Assembly (NCBI GenBank): GCA_035048495.1
Contig: CM068541.1
Span: forward strand, 6,269,929-6,333,928
Source: Euptelea pleiosperma
Taxonomy: Eukaryota > Streptophyta > Magnoliopsida > Ranunculales > Eupteleaceae
Length of the DNA: 64,000 nucleotides
Direction of reading: 5' to 3'
Of this stretch, positions 1-10,303 are shown piece after piece. The notes under the pieces are model-generated. The model was not told the DNA's origin and did not search any database. It saw only the letters and a program-made list of their open reading frames with translations. The position numbers and the translations under genes are program-made. The stretch's first letter is position 1. Every line of letters starts with the position of its first letter.

Positions 1-1
1 G

Positions 2-382
2 GAGTACATCTTACCTGACCACCCACAGTATAAGCCACATGGCAATTTCGTAGAGCACACTGACTGTATAGATGTTTGGCCAATCCCTAGGTGGACCCTT
101 AAACCCAAAATCAACATGATCAATGATTTCTAAGCATTAGTTGAAGTCATTTTCATGGGTTGATTTTAACCGTAGGAGTTTGAGCATTATTTACCGTTAT
201 TTGGGTGCAAAGATCCAAAGGTTTGAAATCACTATAAAGGCTGATTTTTTTTTTTTTTGTACGTTCACTTAGGGATTCGCCCAACATCCATACAGTCAGC
301 GTCCTCTAAGAGTGGACCACATGGCTCATATTATGGGTGGTCTGGATGTCCTTGGCCATCGGTGGTCAGACAAGTTTTACTC
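2..382. repeat. Family A foldback MITE, copy A1
   Basis: The two arms are inverted copies of each other. The left arm carries the block around 'gatgtttggccaatcccta' and the right arm carries its complement near 280-310. The right end has the family terminus GTTTTACTC at 374-382, and the left end begins with a decayed GAGTA. The same arms recur near 6.7, 15.9, 20.4, 23.7, 33.8, 54.1 and 55.6 kb. No coding capacity was seen. Confidence 0.7.
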
Positions 383-666
383 CAAAAATGGTGCTACCTT
401 AGGCTTTTGGATTAAGCTATAACTTGTTACATCGCCACGCCATTTTGCTTGGATCGGAATTTGAATCTTGTAGTAACTTTGCTGTATCTAGCACTGGGAT
501 TTTTGCTTGATTGAGGAACTCAAAATTGTGGGTCCCGCCATTTTTTCTAGGGCTTCCGTTTTCTTGAAGATGAGATTCATGTCTACCGCAATGCCTGGTT
601 TGAGTGTGGAGAAATTAGGCCGAGGTTCAAGTGTGCGTATGTATCTCTGTTGGGCTAATAAACTCA

Positions 667-1107
667 TTGAGCGTTACTCATGATGTATTAGTTTACAGAG
701 TTTTTCTCAATGGCTACCAAGCAACCGTAAACTAATGCACGGAAACTGAATGCATTTGCATTCATTTGCGAAATGCATTAATTTATAGCATACCAAGCAG
801 AGCCTAAGTCTGCAAACATTGTATCCACCATTGGATGTCTCTTGAAAAATGTGTTATTTCAATGTTTTCAAAAAAGAAAAATATAAATCAAAACAAGTTT
901 TTCAAGGAGCATTCAAGGGTGGATACAATGTTTGCATACATTTTAAGTCTGCAAACGTATGTAGACTAAGGCTCTGCTTGGTACGTTGTAAATGAATGCA
1001 TTTTGCAAGGGAATGCAAATGCATTAAGTTACCGTGCATTAGTTTACAGTTGCTTGGTAGCAATTGAGAAAAACTTTGTAAACTAATGCGTTGTAATTAA
1101 CACTCAA
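667..1107. repeat. Family D foldback element
   Basis: The stretch near 667-810 (gagcgttactca, then tttacag and 'accaagcagagcc') returns inverted near 970-1107 ('ggctctgcttggta', then tttacag and taacactcaa). A second inverted pair (tctgcaaacattgtatccac) lies inside it, so two palindromes are nested. This looks like a non-autonomous foldback transposon, and it has no ORF. Confidence 0.6.
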
Positions 1108-1424
1108 CTTGGGCATCAACAATAATATTTTCATGGATATTATTGTGGTTGTGTTCAGTCCGAAATGCAGTTCAAGAGTAATTGGACCTCTCTCTTTCTC
1201 TCTAGAGAGATTCTAGAGTGCGAGCATGTGGGCCCTAACTAACTGAGGTGAGCCTATCTCTCAAGGTTAAAATTTTGGTTTCGTATGCCATTTCAGTGAG
1301 GGCAACCGAAATGTGAGTCGAAAAGTTCGAAATGATGAAAATTCCTAAATTTTCAAATTTCGACCAAAATTTCACGAAAAAAATTTTTGTTTTATGATGG
1401 TGTGAAATATCATGATTTTTGTTA

Positions 1425-2100
1425 GTCATGCTGCTAACTGGGCCCATGGATGTTTAACCCACCCCTTGGTAGACATTCACACCAAAAATCAAGTTGTTGA
1501 CTATTTTTAGCCATTTGTTTTAGTGCTCAAAAAAATGGTTGAATCCAACAGCTATAATCATGCCTTAAAAAGTACTTGTACACAATTTTTGTTACTCACG
1601 ACTGCAATCTGGGCCCACTGACCGCATGGATGTTTATCCCACCCCTTGGTAAACATTCATACCAAAAATCAGTTTGTTTGATGATTTTTAGCCGTTGATT
1701 TTAGTACTCAAAAAAAATATGGTTGAATCCAATGGCCAGAATTACACCTTAAAAACTACATAAATCTAATGGCGTTTTTTTTTTGTTTTTTTTTTTTTTT
1801 AGGGGCAACAAAAGTTTAATCCCAACTGCCATCTGGGTCCACTGACCGCATGGATGTTTAGCCCACACCTTGGTAGACATTCATACCAAAAATCAGCTTG
1901 TTTGATGATTTTTAGCCATTGGTATTAGTGCCAAATAAAATTGGTTGAATCCAACGACCAGAATCATGTCTTAATATTTACTTAAATCTAATGGCTAGAG
2001 ATTGACAATCAGGGTGATTTTTGGTGTGTATATCCATCAAAAGGTGGGCTAAACATCCATGCGGTCAATCTCAGTGGGCCCATATGGCAGTGGTCAGTAA
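1425..2100. repeat. Family E foldback element with triplicated left arm
   Basis: A unit of about 190 bp containing 'gcatggatgtttagccca' and 'ataccaaaaatcag' appears three times in direct order, starting near 1440, 1620 and 1845. It is followed once by its inverted complement near 2010-2075. A simple foldback element would have one left and one right arm, so the left arm seems to have been amplified. A plain one-left, one-right relative lies at 7615-7845. Confidence 0.55.
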
Positions 2101-2539
2101 CAATCTATGCGGTCAATTCTTCTTCTTCGTCCCTTCTTTGTTCTGTTCTGTCTTGAGAAGATAACGGAAGAGTCTATAGCAGCCATCCTCTATTCTTGAG
2201 AAGAAAGAGATGATGTTTCTGGCACGAGTGTCATTTTCATGCGAATTTCAATGAAGATACAACTTCTGCGTTTTTTCGTGAATCCTTATAGCCATTGAAT
2301 ATGATAAGGTTTGCGAGCTCTCTTTCTCAGAAAAGTCTCTTAAAACCTCTCACACAAGGAAAAAACAAAACGATTTGAATCATTTTTCAGAGATCGGGCG
2401 AAGGGGGAGCCCAAACGACAGCCCGTATCTTTCATCCTCTCTAAGATCGGGTTTTTCTTGCAATTTGAATCGTTTTCCCATCATGGAGGAGTGAGGAAAC
2501 AGAGAGAGAAAGAGAGAGAGAGACAGAGTCGGTTCGTGC
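2101..2539. other. Intergenic, no gene seen
   Basis: This is AT-rich intergenic DNA with a GA-rich microsatellite near 2500-2523. No conserved coding frame was recognised on either strand. Confidence 0.5.
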
Positions 2540-2735
2540 GGACTGCATTGTAATTCAGCAAGTTTTTTAATGCATTACAATGCATAGACTTACTTTAAGG
2601 AATGCAGAGCCCCGGCATTAATTTACAATGGTCTCATTTTACGGTGGTAACCAAGCACCAAATTTTGTGAGGCCCACTGTAAACGAATGCATTTGCATCC
2701 GTTTACAGCGTACCAAGCAGAGCCTAGATTTATCT
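2540..2735. repeat. Family D relative, shorter copy
   Basis: It carries 'aatgcatttgcatccgttt' and 'accaagcagagcc', as in the element at 667-1107, with a partly inverted partner near 2555-2600. A run of cytosines follows at about 2748. Confidence 0.45.
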
Positions 2736-2849
2736 GTCAAATTATCCCCCCCCCCCAGGTATATGTAGCGCACAATCATTAAGCGCATGATCACCGCTTC
2801 AAAAAAATTCTTATTTGACAAAGTGATTAAAGTTCTTTGTAGTTTATAC

Positions 2850-3156
2850 CATGGTTTTAAAAATGGCCGTTTAAATGGTAACGCCCCAGCCCACTTCCGT
2901 AAAAACCGTTTTAACACTTTTGAATTTAATGGCTGTTTTTAGTTTTAACAGCCGTTAAAATCGTTTAAACATCCGTTAAATTCTGAAAATTTTTGTGAAA
3001 AAACGGCCGTTAAATCCGTTAAATTCAGTTTTTTTTTTTTTCCAATTTCAAAATTTGAATTTCAGCGCCAGTTTACCCCTAGCCGCTTCAATCCGTTTTA
3101 ACGACATTTAAACAGTAACGCCCCCAGTCCCTTAAAATGGCCTCCTTTAAACCTTG
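2850..3156. mobile_element. Family B MITE (hAT-like)
   Basis: The element has terminal inverted repeats CATGGTTTTAAA on the left and TTTAAACCTTG on the right. Its interior is full of short palindromes of the 'aacggccgttaa' type. The flanking 8-mers gtttatac (2842-2849) and gtttgtac (3157-3164) match at 7 of 8 positions, which fits an aged 8-bp target duplication. Assignment to hAT is inferred from the duplication length only. Confidence 0.65.
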
Positions 3157-3194
3157 GTTTGTACGTACCATTAAGATATTTAACTAGGATCGGC

Positions 3195-3546
3195 TTATTT
3201 TAAGACACCAAAAATGATACGCCTTTGTGGGGCCTACATGGATGAGTTAAGAGATTGTTTTTGGTGAGGATGATCTCACCATAAGGATCAGCCTCACACA
3301 AAAAAAAACCAGCTCATTCCAACATTTCTAGTCCTACGAAAACGATTACAAGTTAAAGAATTCTAGACCGTTCATTTCACCATTAACTTTATTTCCACAT
3401 TTGATAGGATTAGAAATTTTAGAATTGGCTGCCTTTTTTGTGATAATCATCATCCTGGTGAGGAGATCAATATCCTTACTAAAATCATCCCTTAACTCAT
3501 CTCCATGTGGGCCCCACAAGTGCGTCTTTTGAAGTGTCAAAATAAC
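3195..3546. repeat. Family F foldback MITE, copy F1
   Basis: The left arm (taagacaccaaaaatgata ... ggggcctacatggatgag) is mirrored by the right arm (ctcatctccatgtgggcccc ... cttttgaagtgtca). The element lies about 100 bp downstream of the P450 stop codon, so its left-to-right hairpin may be part of the P450 3' flank. Related copies are at 32320, 33372 and 34853. Confidence 0.6.
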
Positions 3547-3648
3547 CTGAACTATTTAAAGTTTTTTTTCTACATGGTAAAAATTTATTCAAAGAGCAAG
3601 AAGGGAACAAAAGAAGGGGAGGAGGTAGCTTCCCCTACTTCTAACAAT

Positions 3649-6030
3649 TCAAGGATATGTAGTGTTTGGCTGAAAGTGCAGGCTAGGAACCAGATACAGG
3701 CTGGATTTTTTGAAGGAAGTTAACCCGAAGGTCTCATTCATGTCCAAGTCTTCAGGCTTCATGCCATTGGGGAGCTTCCAATCAAAGTGGTAGAGTATAG
3801 AAGCCAATGCAAGTTCCATATTGGCCATTCCAAATGAGATACCAGGGCACACCCTCCGACCAGCGCCGAATGGGATAAACTCAAAGTTCTGACCCTTGAA
3901 ATCGAGCAAACCATCGGCGAACCTCTCAGGTTCAAACATCTCAGGATTTTTCCAGCTCAGTGGATCCCTACTGATTGCCCAATAATTTATGATTGCTTGA
4001 GTCTTTGCTGGTATCTCGTACCCATTGATCATACATGCCTCCATGGATTCTCTTGGAATCAAGAAAGGCAGTGGTGTATGCAACCTTAGAGTCTCCTTGA
4101 TGACTAACTTCATGTAGTTTAGTTCATGAAGATCACTCTCTTCTACTGTTCCCTTTCCACCTATTACCCCCCTGACCTCTGCTTGTGCCTTCTCCATAAT
4201 TTTTGGATTTCTTATCATCTCTGTCATTGCCCACTCTATTGTATTCGACGCATTTTCGGTCCCACCTACGAACAAGTCCTGGTTGAAGCAAAAAAAAATC
4301 ATAGCTATAAAATCAGCAATTTGAATAGAATGTCACGAAAGATCTTCAAAGACTAGATTTTTGTTTTTGTTCATTGAGGTTTCATGTCGGATGAGTACCC
4401 CCAAGTACCAGCTAGATTATTTATTTATTTATTTTTACCCTCCATCAGCATTGATAGATTGGATGGTTAGAGCATCTCCAACTAGGGTTTTCTAATTCTC
4501 GTTTCAAAAAAGCATCTTCTTCAAATTTGAATAGGCACCCTTCAAAAAGTGTGGAACTTCAACCGGCGTTGGCTTCAAAAAAGCATATTTTAAAAAATAT
4601 GAAACAAAAACACTTAAAAGTTTTTCAAAATGATTTGTTAGTAAAAAGTAGATGATTTTCAAAAGGATACAAAAGTATCAAAGTTTTATTAAATGACATG
4701 AAAAAAAGATAAAACTAGAATTCAGAAAGTCAAAAAGTAGAGGGCTTTGTATTTGAAGCCAAGAATAAAAATAGAAACCCCATTTCAAATTTGAAGCTAG
4801 AGATAGAGCCCGGTTGGAGTTGGATTTTGTAACTTTTTCATCAAATTTGAAGATAGAGCCCCTCCGTTGGAGATGCTCTTACAGTAAACCTTTGAGGTCG
4901 ACTTTGTAGGACCGATTGATGGCGGGTATATTCCCCATCACATGACCCACATATTTAGGTATAAATAGATCTGAAATACTGTATGTTGCTATTGGGGACT
5001 CCCTTATTGGAGCTTTAGAATTTACAGTATCTAATTTTAATATATTATCAATTGATTAGAGCCTAAAATAGAAGAAAAAAATGGGTATTTGTGTGTGGGT
5101 AGAGCAGAGGTATATACAGACCAAGACGACAGCTTTTATGTTGTCGATCGTCAATGGAGCCTCGAGTTCTTCATTTTTCATAACTCGGAGGAGAACGTCA
5201 ACCAGATCCTCGCGCTCCTGTTCGTCTGTCGACGTCATACTTTTCTCAAGATGTTCTTGCATGACTTTACTTAAAATGCTATCAAGCTCAAGATGATTCT
5301 TCTCCAACCTTGCCTTCATGCCACTAATTGCACTAACAAATTCAAGAGAAGGAAAGAAGTCAGCAACATGAAAACCAGCTGCCAATAATGTCCCTTCCTT
5401 CATCGCCGCCCTAAATCCATATCGATCATCAAGCTTCTTCCCAAATGTGATCCTTGTGGTTATGTCATGGTTTAAGGTAAACAGCTCCTTGGCAATGTTC
5501 ACTGGTGCAGGACAAGAAGAGGCAATGGAGCGAATAAGGAGAGAGACCTCTTCTTCCCTGACGGATCGATAGGATGCAACCCGCTTCAAGCTCAGTAGCT
5601 CGATGATGCAGATCTTTCTCAACTGTCTCCAGTAAGTCCCATAAGGAGCAAAGGCTACGTCTGTATAGTTGTAGCCTAATAGCTTAGCTGAGACGACTTT
5701 AGGCCGGTTAGCGAAGGCGAGGTCATGGGTCTTCATGATCTCCTTGGCAATTTCAGCCGAGGAGACGACAATGGTCGATACTGAACCCAACTTTAGGTGC
5801 ATGAGTGGCCCATACTTTTGAGCCAAGGCCCCTAGTGTGCGATGAGGTGCTGGTCCCAACAGCTGGTTCATGTTTCCGATGATCGGGAGTTTGGGAGGAC
5901 CAGGAGGCAGCCTTTTTTCGCGTCTCATGATCGACAGCTTGAATAAAAAGAGGAGGAATGTGAAGAAAGCAATGGAGGAGATTTGGATTGTTTCAGAACC
6001 ATAATTCTCCATGAATGGAATAGGAGCCAT
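3649..6030 (-). CDS. CYP71-clade cytochrome P450, 2 exons
   Basis: Exon 1 is 5122-6030 and exon 2 is 3649-4278. The phase 0 intron has donor GTCTGT and acceptor CAACCAG, and the product is 512 aa, the usual length for this family. Residues about 17-33 form the N-terminal membrane anchor. The proline-rich hinge LPPGPPKLPIIGN is at 41-53 and the C-helix WRQLRK at 134-139. The ExxR motif has E365 and R368, PERF is at 420-423, and the heme loop FGAGRRVCPG has the ligand Cys447. It should be an ER-bound monooxygenase of specialised metabolism; the substrate cannot be told. Oddly, the I-helix oxygen-activation motif reads GGTENAS at 308-314, with Asn312 where most relatives have Thr. The reading frame is otherwise intact. 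The intron holds a Tourist-like MITE. Confidence 0.93.
4470..4878. mobile_element. Tourist-like MITE in the P450 intron
   Basis: The terminal inverted repeats are GAGCATCTCCAAC and GTTGGAGATGCTC. TTA is duplicated on both sides (4467-4469 and 4879-4881), the target preference of PIF/Harbinger elements. The element is 409 bp, AT-rich and non-coding, with repeated 'tcaaatttga' blocks inside. A decayed relative lies near 16560-16925. Confidence 0.75.
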
Positions 6031-6254
6031 TGAGACTTAGTTCCTGGTTTCTGAATTTGAATCTAATAGGTGTTGCAGGCCATTTAAGTAGATCCTGATC
6101 CTTCTCAAGTTTTGAGACTTGAGAGAGACATTATTTTTTTCTCTCATCTACTCATGACTAAAGAAATATGGTGACACCGATCTCTTGTTTTCCAGTGAGA
6201 AGGCATCAAGAACACAGACTAAAGTCCAAGATTCCACACTTGGATAATTGTAGT

Positions 6255-6532
6255 CATGGTTTAAAAAACGGCCGTTGTAATGGATTCGGACGTCCCCCGT
6301 TACGTTATGTACCGTTAAAACGCCCAGAAAAATAAATAACGGCGTTATTTTCTAGAAAAGTTTGTGAAAAAACGGCCGGTATTTCCGTTATTTTTGGTTT
6401 TGAAAATTTGAATTCCAGAACCATTTTTTCCATTATTTTCCGTTTTGGCCCCTAAGCGTTACAATTTGTTACAACGAAGAAAAAAAAAACGGTAACACCC
6501 CCAGTCCGTTATACGGCTCCTTTTAAACCTTG
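6255..6532. mobile_element. Family B MITE (hAT-like)
   Basis: The element runs from CATGGTTTAAA to TTTTAAACCTTG. Its interior is rich in 'aacggccg' and 'ccgttatt' palindromes. The flanks attgtagt (6247-6254) and cttgtagt (6534-6541) match at 7 of 8. It lies about 225 bp upstream of the P450 start. Confidence 0.65.
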
Positions 6533-6690
6533 ACTTGTAGTGTCCTATGATATTGGACAAAAAAATGTCCAACACCAATAAAATACGTGATGACACGAAC
6601 GAAACTGGGAGACCATGGCTTTCCCCTTTCTTTTGCATGTTTTATTTTTCAAAAAAAGGTAAGATTCCGTAGGTAGCCTGGAACTCTCAT

Positions 6691-7094
6691 GAGTAAAACT
6701 TGTGTCACAAGATGTTGTGATGGAACACGGTCACAGCACTCAAATAGCCACGTGGCACACTATCAGAGGTCTTTGACCGTATGGATGTTTGACCAGTCTC
6801 TCGGTGGACCTACAAACCAAAAATCAGCCTGATTAGTGATTTACAACCTTTGGATTTATGCACCCAAATAACGCTAAAAAATGCTCAAATTCCTACCGTT
6901 AAAAACAACCCATGAAAATAACTTCAATAGAATCAGTTAGAAATCACTAATCAAGCTGAATTTTTGTGTACCAGTCCACCGAGGGACTGCCCAAACATCC
7001 ATACAGTCATTGTCCTCTAATAGTATACCACGCGGCTCGTATTGAGTACTGTGACCGTGTTCCGTCACAACATCTTGTGACACAAGTTTTACTC
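6691..7094. mobile_element. Family A foldback MITE, best-preserved copy A2
   Basis: This 404-bp element has termini GAGTAAAACTTGTG and CACAAGTTTTACTC, and the inverted arms extend inward for well over 100 bp. The 9-mers outside it (aactctcat at 6682-6690, agttctcat at 7095-7103) agree at 7 of 9, which would suit a Mutator-type duplication. That assignment is inference. No ORF was seen. Confidence 0.75.
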
Positions 7095-7614
7095 AGTTCT
7101 CATTAACAGTTGGACACCAACTCTTGTTTTGTAGTGAGAAGGCATCAAGAACACAGACTAAAGTCCAACGTTAGTGGAACCTTAATAACAATTATCACCA
7201 TTAGAATCTTAATTAAAATGTACTTTTATAACGTTATAATCAAAGAAATCATTTTTCTAAGCCATTAATCAGGAACTTATCAACTATATGTTTAGCTAAA
7301 AGTTTATAAATTTACACAAGAAAACAAGACTGATTTTTCATAGAAATTATGTATAATTTAGGCCGCGTTTGGTACTAGTGGGTGGCCCACATGCAAGGCC
7401 GTCTCGATACAAGTTGAGGCCTAAGGCAAAAACTCTAAGTAAGGCCTTTTTATATTCAATATATTCATATATACGGTATTAATTAAAAATTTAAACTCTA
7501 TATTATTGAAAATCTTTATATAAAAACTGTTCTTTATAATCAAAGACTACGGACAGAGGACTCTTGGTACAGTCGATACAGAGGACTCTCATGGCCCTAC
7601 ATAGATCATTTTTG
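7095..7614. other. Intergenic, no gene seen
   Basis: This is AT-rich sequence. The words 'gaaggcatcaagaacacag' recur from 6202-6220 (upstream of the P450) at 7139-7157, suggesting a small duplication around copy A2. Nothing coding was recognised. Confidence 0.4.
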
Positions 7615-7845
7615 GGCTCTATGGCTGCATGGATGTTCACCCCCACCTATTGGTGGATAAACACACTAAAAATTAGCTTGATTGATGATTTCTAGCCATT
7701 GGAATTATTACCCAAAAAATATGCTTGAATCCAACGGTTAGAATCTTGTCTTAAAAAGTACTAAAATCTATGGCTAGATATAATCTTGATTTTTGGTTTG
7801 TATATCCAATAAGGGGTGGGCTAAAAATCCATGGTTAGTGGGACC
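7615..7845. repeat. Family E foldback element, simple form
   Basis: The left arm 'gctgcatggatgttcaccc' pairs with the inverted right arm 'gggtgggctaaaaatccatg'. The interior shares 'tgaatccaacggttagaatc' with the element at 1425-2100. Confidence 0.55.
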
Positions 7846-7916
7846 TGATCTTGGGGCCTTCTGTCACCAAGGGGCGTTCGCCGACCACCTTAAAGGCCTT
7901 AAGGTAGAGCCAGCCC

Positions 7917-8382
7917 TAGTGGCCTGTGCCCTCGGCCCTCGGCCCTCCCTGACAAAGCATTTGCCAAAATTGTGTGTGAGTGGTTGAGATCCACCATTCA
8001 TTTGGGGGATAAGATCTTGGCCCTTCTTTGTTGAAGCCTATAACTGGGGAGACAACCACTGTGTTTTGTTATATAGACTAGTGGGTGGCCTATGCCCACA
8101 GCACTCCTTGACAAAGAGTTTGTCAAAATTGGATGTGAGTGGCTGAGATCCACCGTTCAGTTGGGGGATAAGATCTCGGCCCCTCTTTATGAAGCCTTTA
8201 AGAGGGGGAGACAACTTCCCTGTTTTGTTATATAGACAAGTAGGTGGCTGGTGCCCACAGCACTCCTCGACAAAGCGTTTGTCAAAATTGGGTGAGTGGC
8301 TGAGATCCACCATCCAGTTGGGGGATAAGATCTCGGCCCTACTTTATGAAGCCTATAAGGGGTCTGTCTTGTTATATAGATG
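7917..8382. repeat. Tandem array, 3 units of 159 bp
   Basis: The word gacaaag recurs at 7951, 8110 and 8269, exactly 159 bp apart. Each unit also carries 'ttgggggataagatct' and 'gttatatagac' blocks. The last unit is truncated. A single dispersed unit lies at 22871-22987, so the unit is a genomic repeat rather than a local duplication. Apparent short ORFs across it are products of the repeat. Confidence 0.75.
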
Positions 8383-9255
8383 TTGGCAAATTATTTCCAA
8401 GAAAATATATTGTCGCAGCCAATTAACTTCACAGTTAAATATTTGTGTGTCAAAATATTTTAAAACATTTGGCAACAATATCATTTTCTCATCAAAATAT
8501 TTGCCTACCTAATTTTCATGGTGCTTAGATGGTGTAGGCAAATTTACAAAAACTTATATCCCCCGCACTGCACAAGTACTATAGTTGATACTTGCCATAG
8601 TGAAACCGTGCTACATGACCTTAAAATGTTTTACCACCGAGAACTCTATGTGTGCGGGGCCAGCTCATCAAATACTTTATTATTTGTTAAACAGAAAAAT
8701 TCACCCGGATCAATCTTTGTGCACATGTTCATGATCTGAACCATTAAATTAATGGACCAATCGCCTAAATAACAAGTCTAATATTTTGATGGTGATAATC
8801 AACCCGATTTTTGGGTATGTAAGTCCACTTAGGGATGGGCCCAAAAAGGTGTGCCAGATATCATATTGGTAGATATACGGGTCCCAACATTCAGAGTGCA
8901 AGTGGGCCCAACAATCAGTTGAGAACTTCGTGAGATTATCAGAGACAAATGTTGCTAAGTTTGGATTTTATTAGCATTTTAATACAGATCGAGTCACATG
9001 GTCTGTTTGTATTATTTTTTTGTTTTTCCTGCTACCCACTTGCTGAAGGTGATATAGTTGTTTAATTCAGAAAGAAATATCAAAGATTTACCAGTCTAAG
9101 ACAAGAAAAGATGAGATCAGCTGTGTGTTTTCGTCCTCAAATCGAACAAAAAGAAAAATTTGTTGCTGAGAAGTTCTTGTCCTCGTCTACACAACACTAG
9201 CACAAATTATTTATAGAGGACAGAAAGATGAGATCATGAAGTTTTGTTTCTGTAA
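8383..9255. other. Intergenic, no gene seen
   Basis: This stretch is AT-rich. A short fragment near 8800-8850 (tttttgggtatgtaagtcca) resembles one arm of family A or E. No conserved protein signal was seen. Confidence 0.4.
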
Positions 9256-9259
9256 ACCT

Positions 9260-9372
9260 GTTTTTTTTTTTTAAAGAGATCAGTAAGTCAGTGAAGGCGG
9301 GTTTTGAACCTAGGTCTATGGTATCATCACCCATAAACTTTACCAATTGAGCAAGCTGGCCACCTTCGTCTA
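9260..9372 (-). mobile_element. tRNA-derived SINE
   Basis: On the minus strand an A-box-like TTGCTCAATTGG (9343-9354) is followed about 35 bp later by a B-box-like GGTTCAAAACC (9300-9310). The element ends in an A-rich tail (T-run at 9261-9272 on the plus strand). This is the layout of a Pol III SINE with a tRNA-like head. It is not a tRNA gene, because the acceptor stem and anticodon arm do not fold. Confidence 0.55.
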
Positions 9373-9466
9373 ACAATATCATGATATTAGAAAATCATTC
9401 CTCTTAATTCATTGGAAAAATACTGGTATTTTTCAGAACCCATAAGCTTATAGTAGAGGTATGAAC

Positions 9467-9868
9467 CAAGGTTTTAAATGGTCCATTATTATGGTGTAAC
9501 GGTCCTTTTGTTGTGTTTTGTGGAGCTTGATGGTGCAAGAGTATTGTACATGAAGCCACAACACCGTGGCCCAGCTCTGCGTTGAGCTGGCTGGGGGTTT
9601 GCAGGGGCCAAAAGATATTTTGGGATATTTTTTTTTTTCCTTGGGAATGTTTCGTACTTCTACATATAGATACAGAAACCCTAATTTCGTCTTGAGGTTA
9701 TATATACCTCAGTTTTCATGAGACATTGATTTCTTGGTATTGTGAGTATTTATTTTGCCTCTTGTATTGGGGATTGGGGTGGGTAACGCAAGAAGGGCCT
9801 TCTCTCATTAATAAGTAGAATAAATAACAGCCATTACTTTAATTATAACAACTATTTTTTAAACCAAG
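9467..9868. mobile_element. Family B MITE with perfect 8-bp target duplication
   Basis: The termini CAAGGTTTTAAA and TTTTAAACCAAG are flanked by identical gtatgaac 8-mers at 9459-9466 and 9869-9876. The interior (about 9530-9790) differs from other family B copies. It contains 'gttatatatacctc' and 'gcgttgagctggc', which recur near 24905-25005, so an LTR-like sequence seems to have been captured or inserted. Confidence 0.7.
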
Positions 9869-10044
9869 GTATGAACCACTTGAGTGACGTGCACAATATC
9901 TAATATAGACTATGTAGCTTAAAATAATATACTTTGTTGCAACTCCATAGCGTGGTATCCACCAAACACGTCGTCTGTATGTTCAAATCATTGATGTTCT
10001 TTCAAATTTGAGTTGTGGGGATTCACGCCAAACGACTCCCAAAG

Positions 10045-10303
10045 ACTACCACACAAATGGAGTTTAATGGAATTTAATGGAAAAATGGCGCTGAAATTCA
10101 AAATTTAAACGGAATTTAACGGAATTAACTGCCATTTTTTTTTCACAAAATTTTCCAGAATTTAACGGCTGTTAAAACGATTTTAACGGTGGTTTTTTTC
10201 TAAGTGTAGAACCAGTTTTTAACGCAACGGGCTTGGGGCGTTGCCGTTAAAACCGTTTTAATGGCCGTCAAAACGGTTTAAATGCCGTTTTTTTTAAACC
10301 ATG
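10045..10303. mobile_element. Family B MITE, decayed left end
   Basis: The right end TTTTTTTAAACCATG and internal 'aaaccgttttaatggccg' palindromes match the family. The left terminus is no longer clear. It lies about 600 bp downstream of the RRP42 stop codon. Confidence 0.55.

Noticed and set aside
7917..8382. Coding frames across the 159-bp array
   Set aside because: They exist on both strands only because the repeat lacks stops in those frames; there is no domain and no splice support.
9290..9372. A tRNA gene
   Set aside because: A and B boxes are present but the cloverleaf does not form and the element has an A-rich tail, so it is a SINE.
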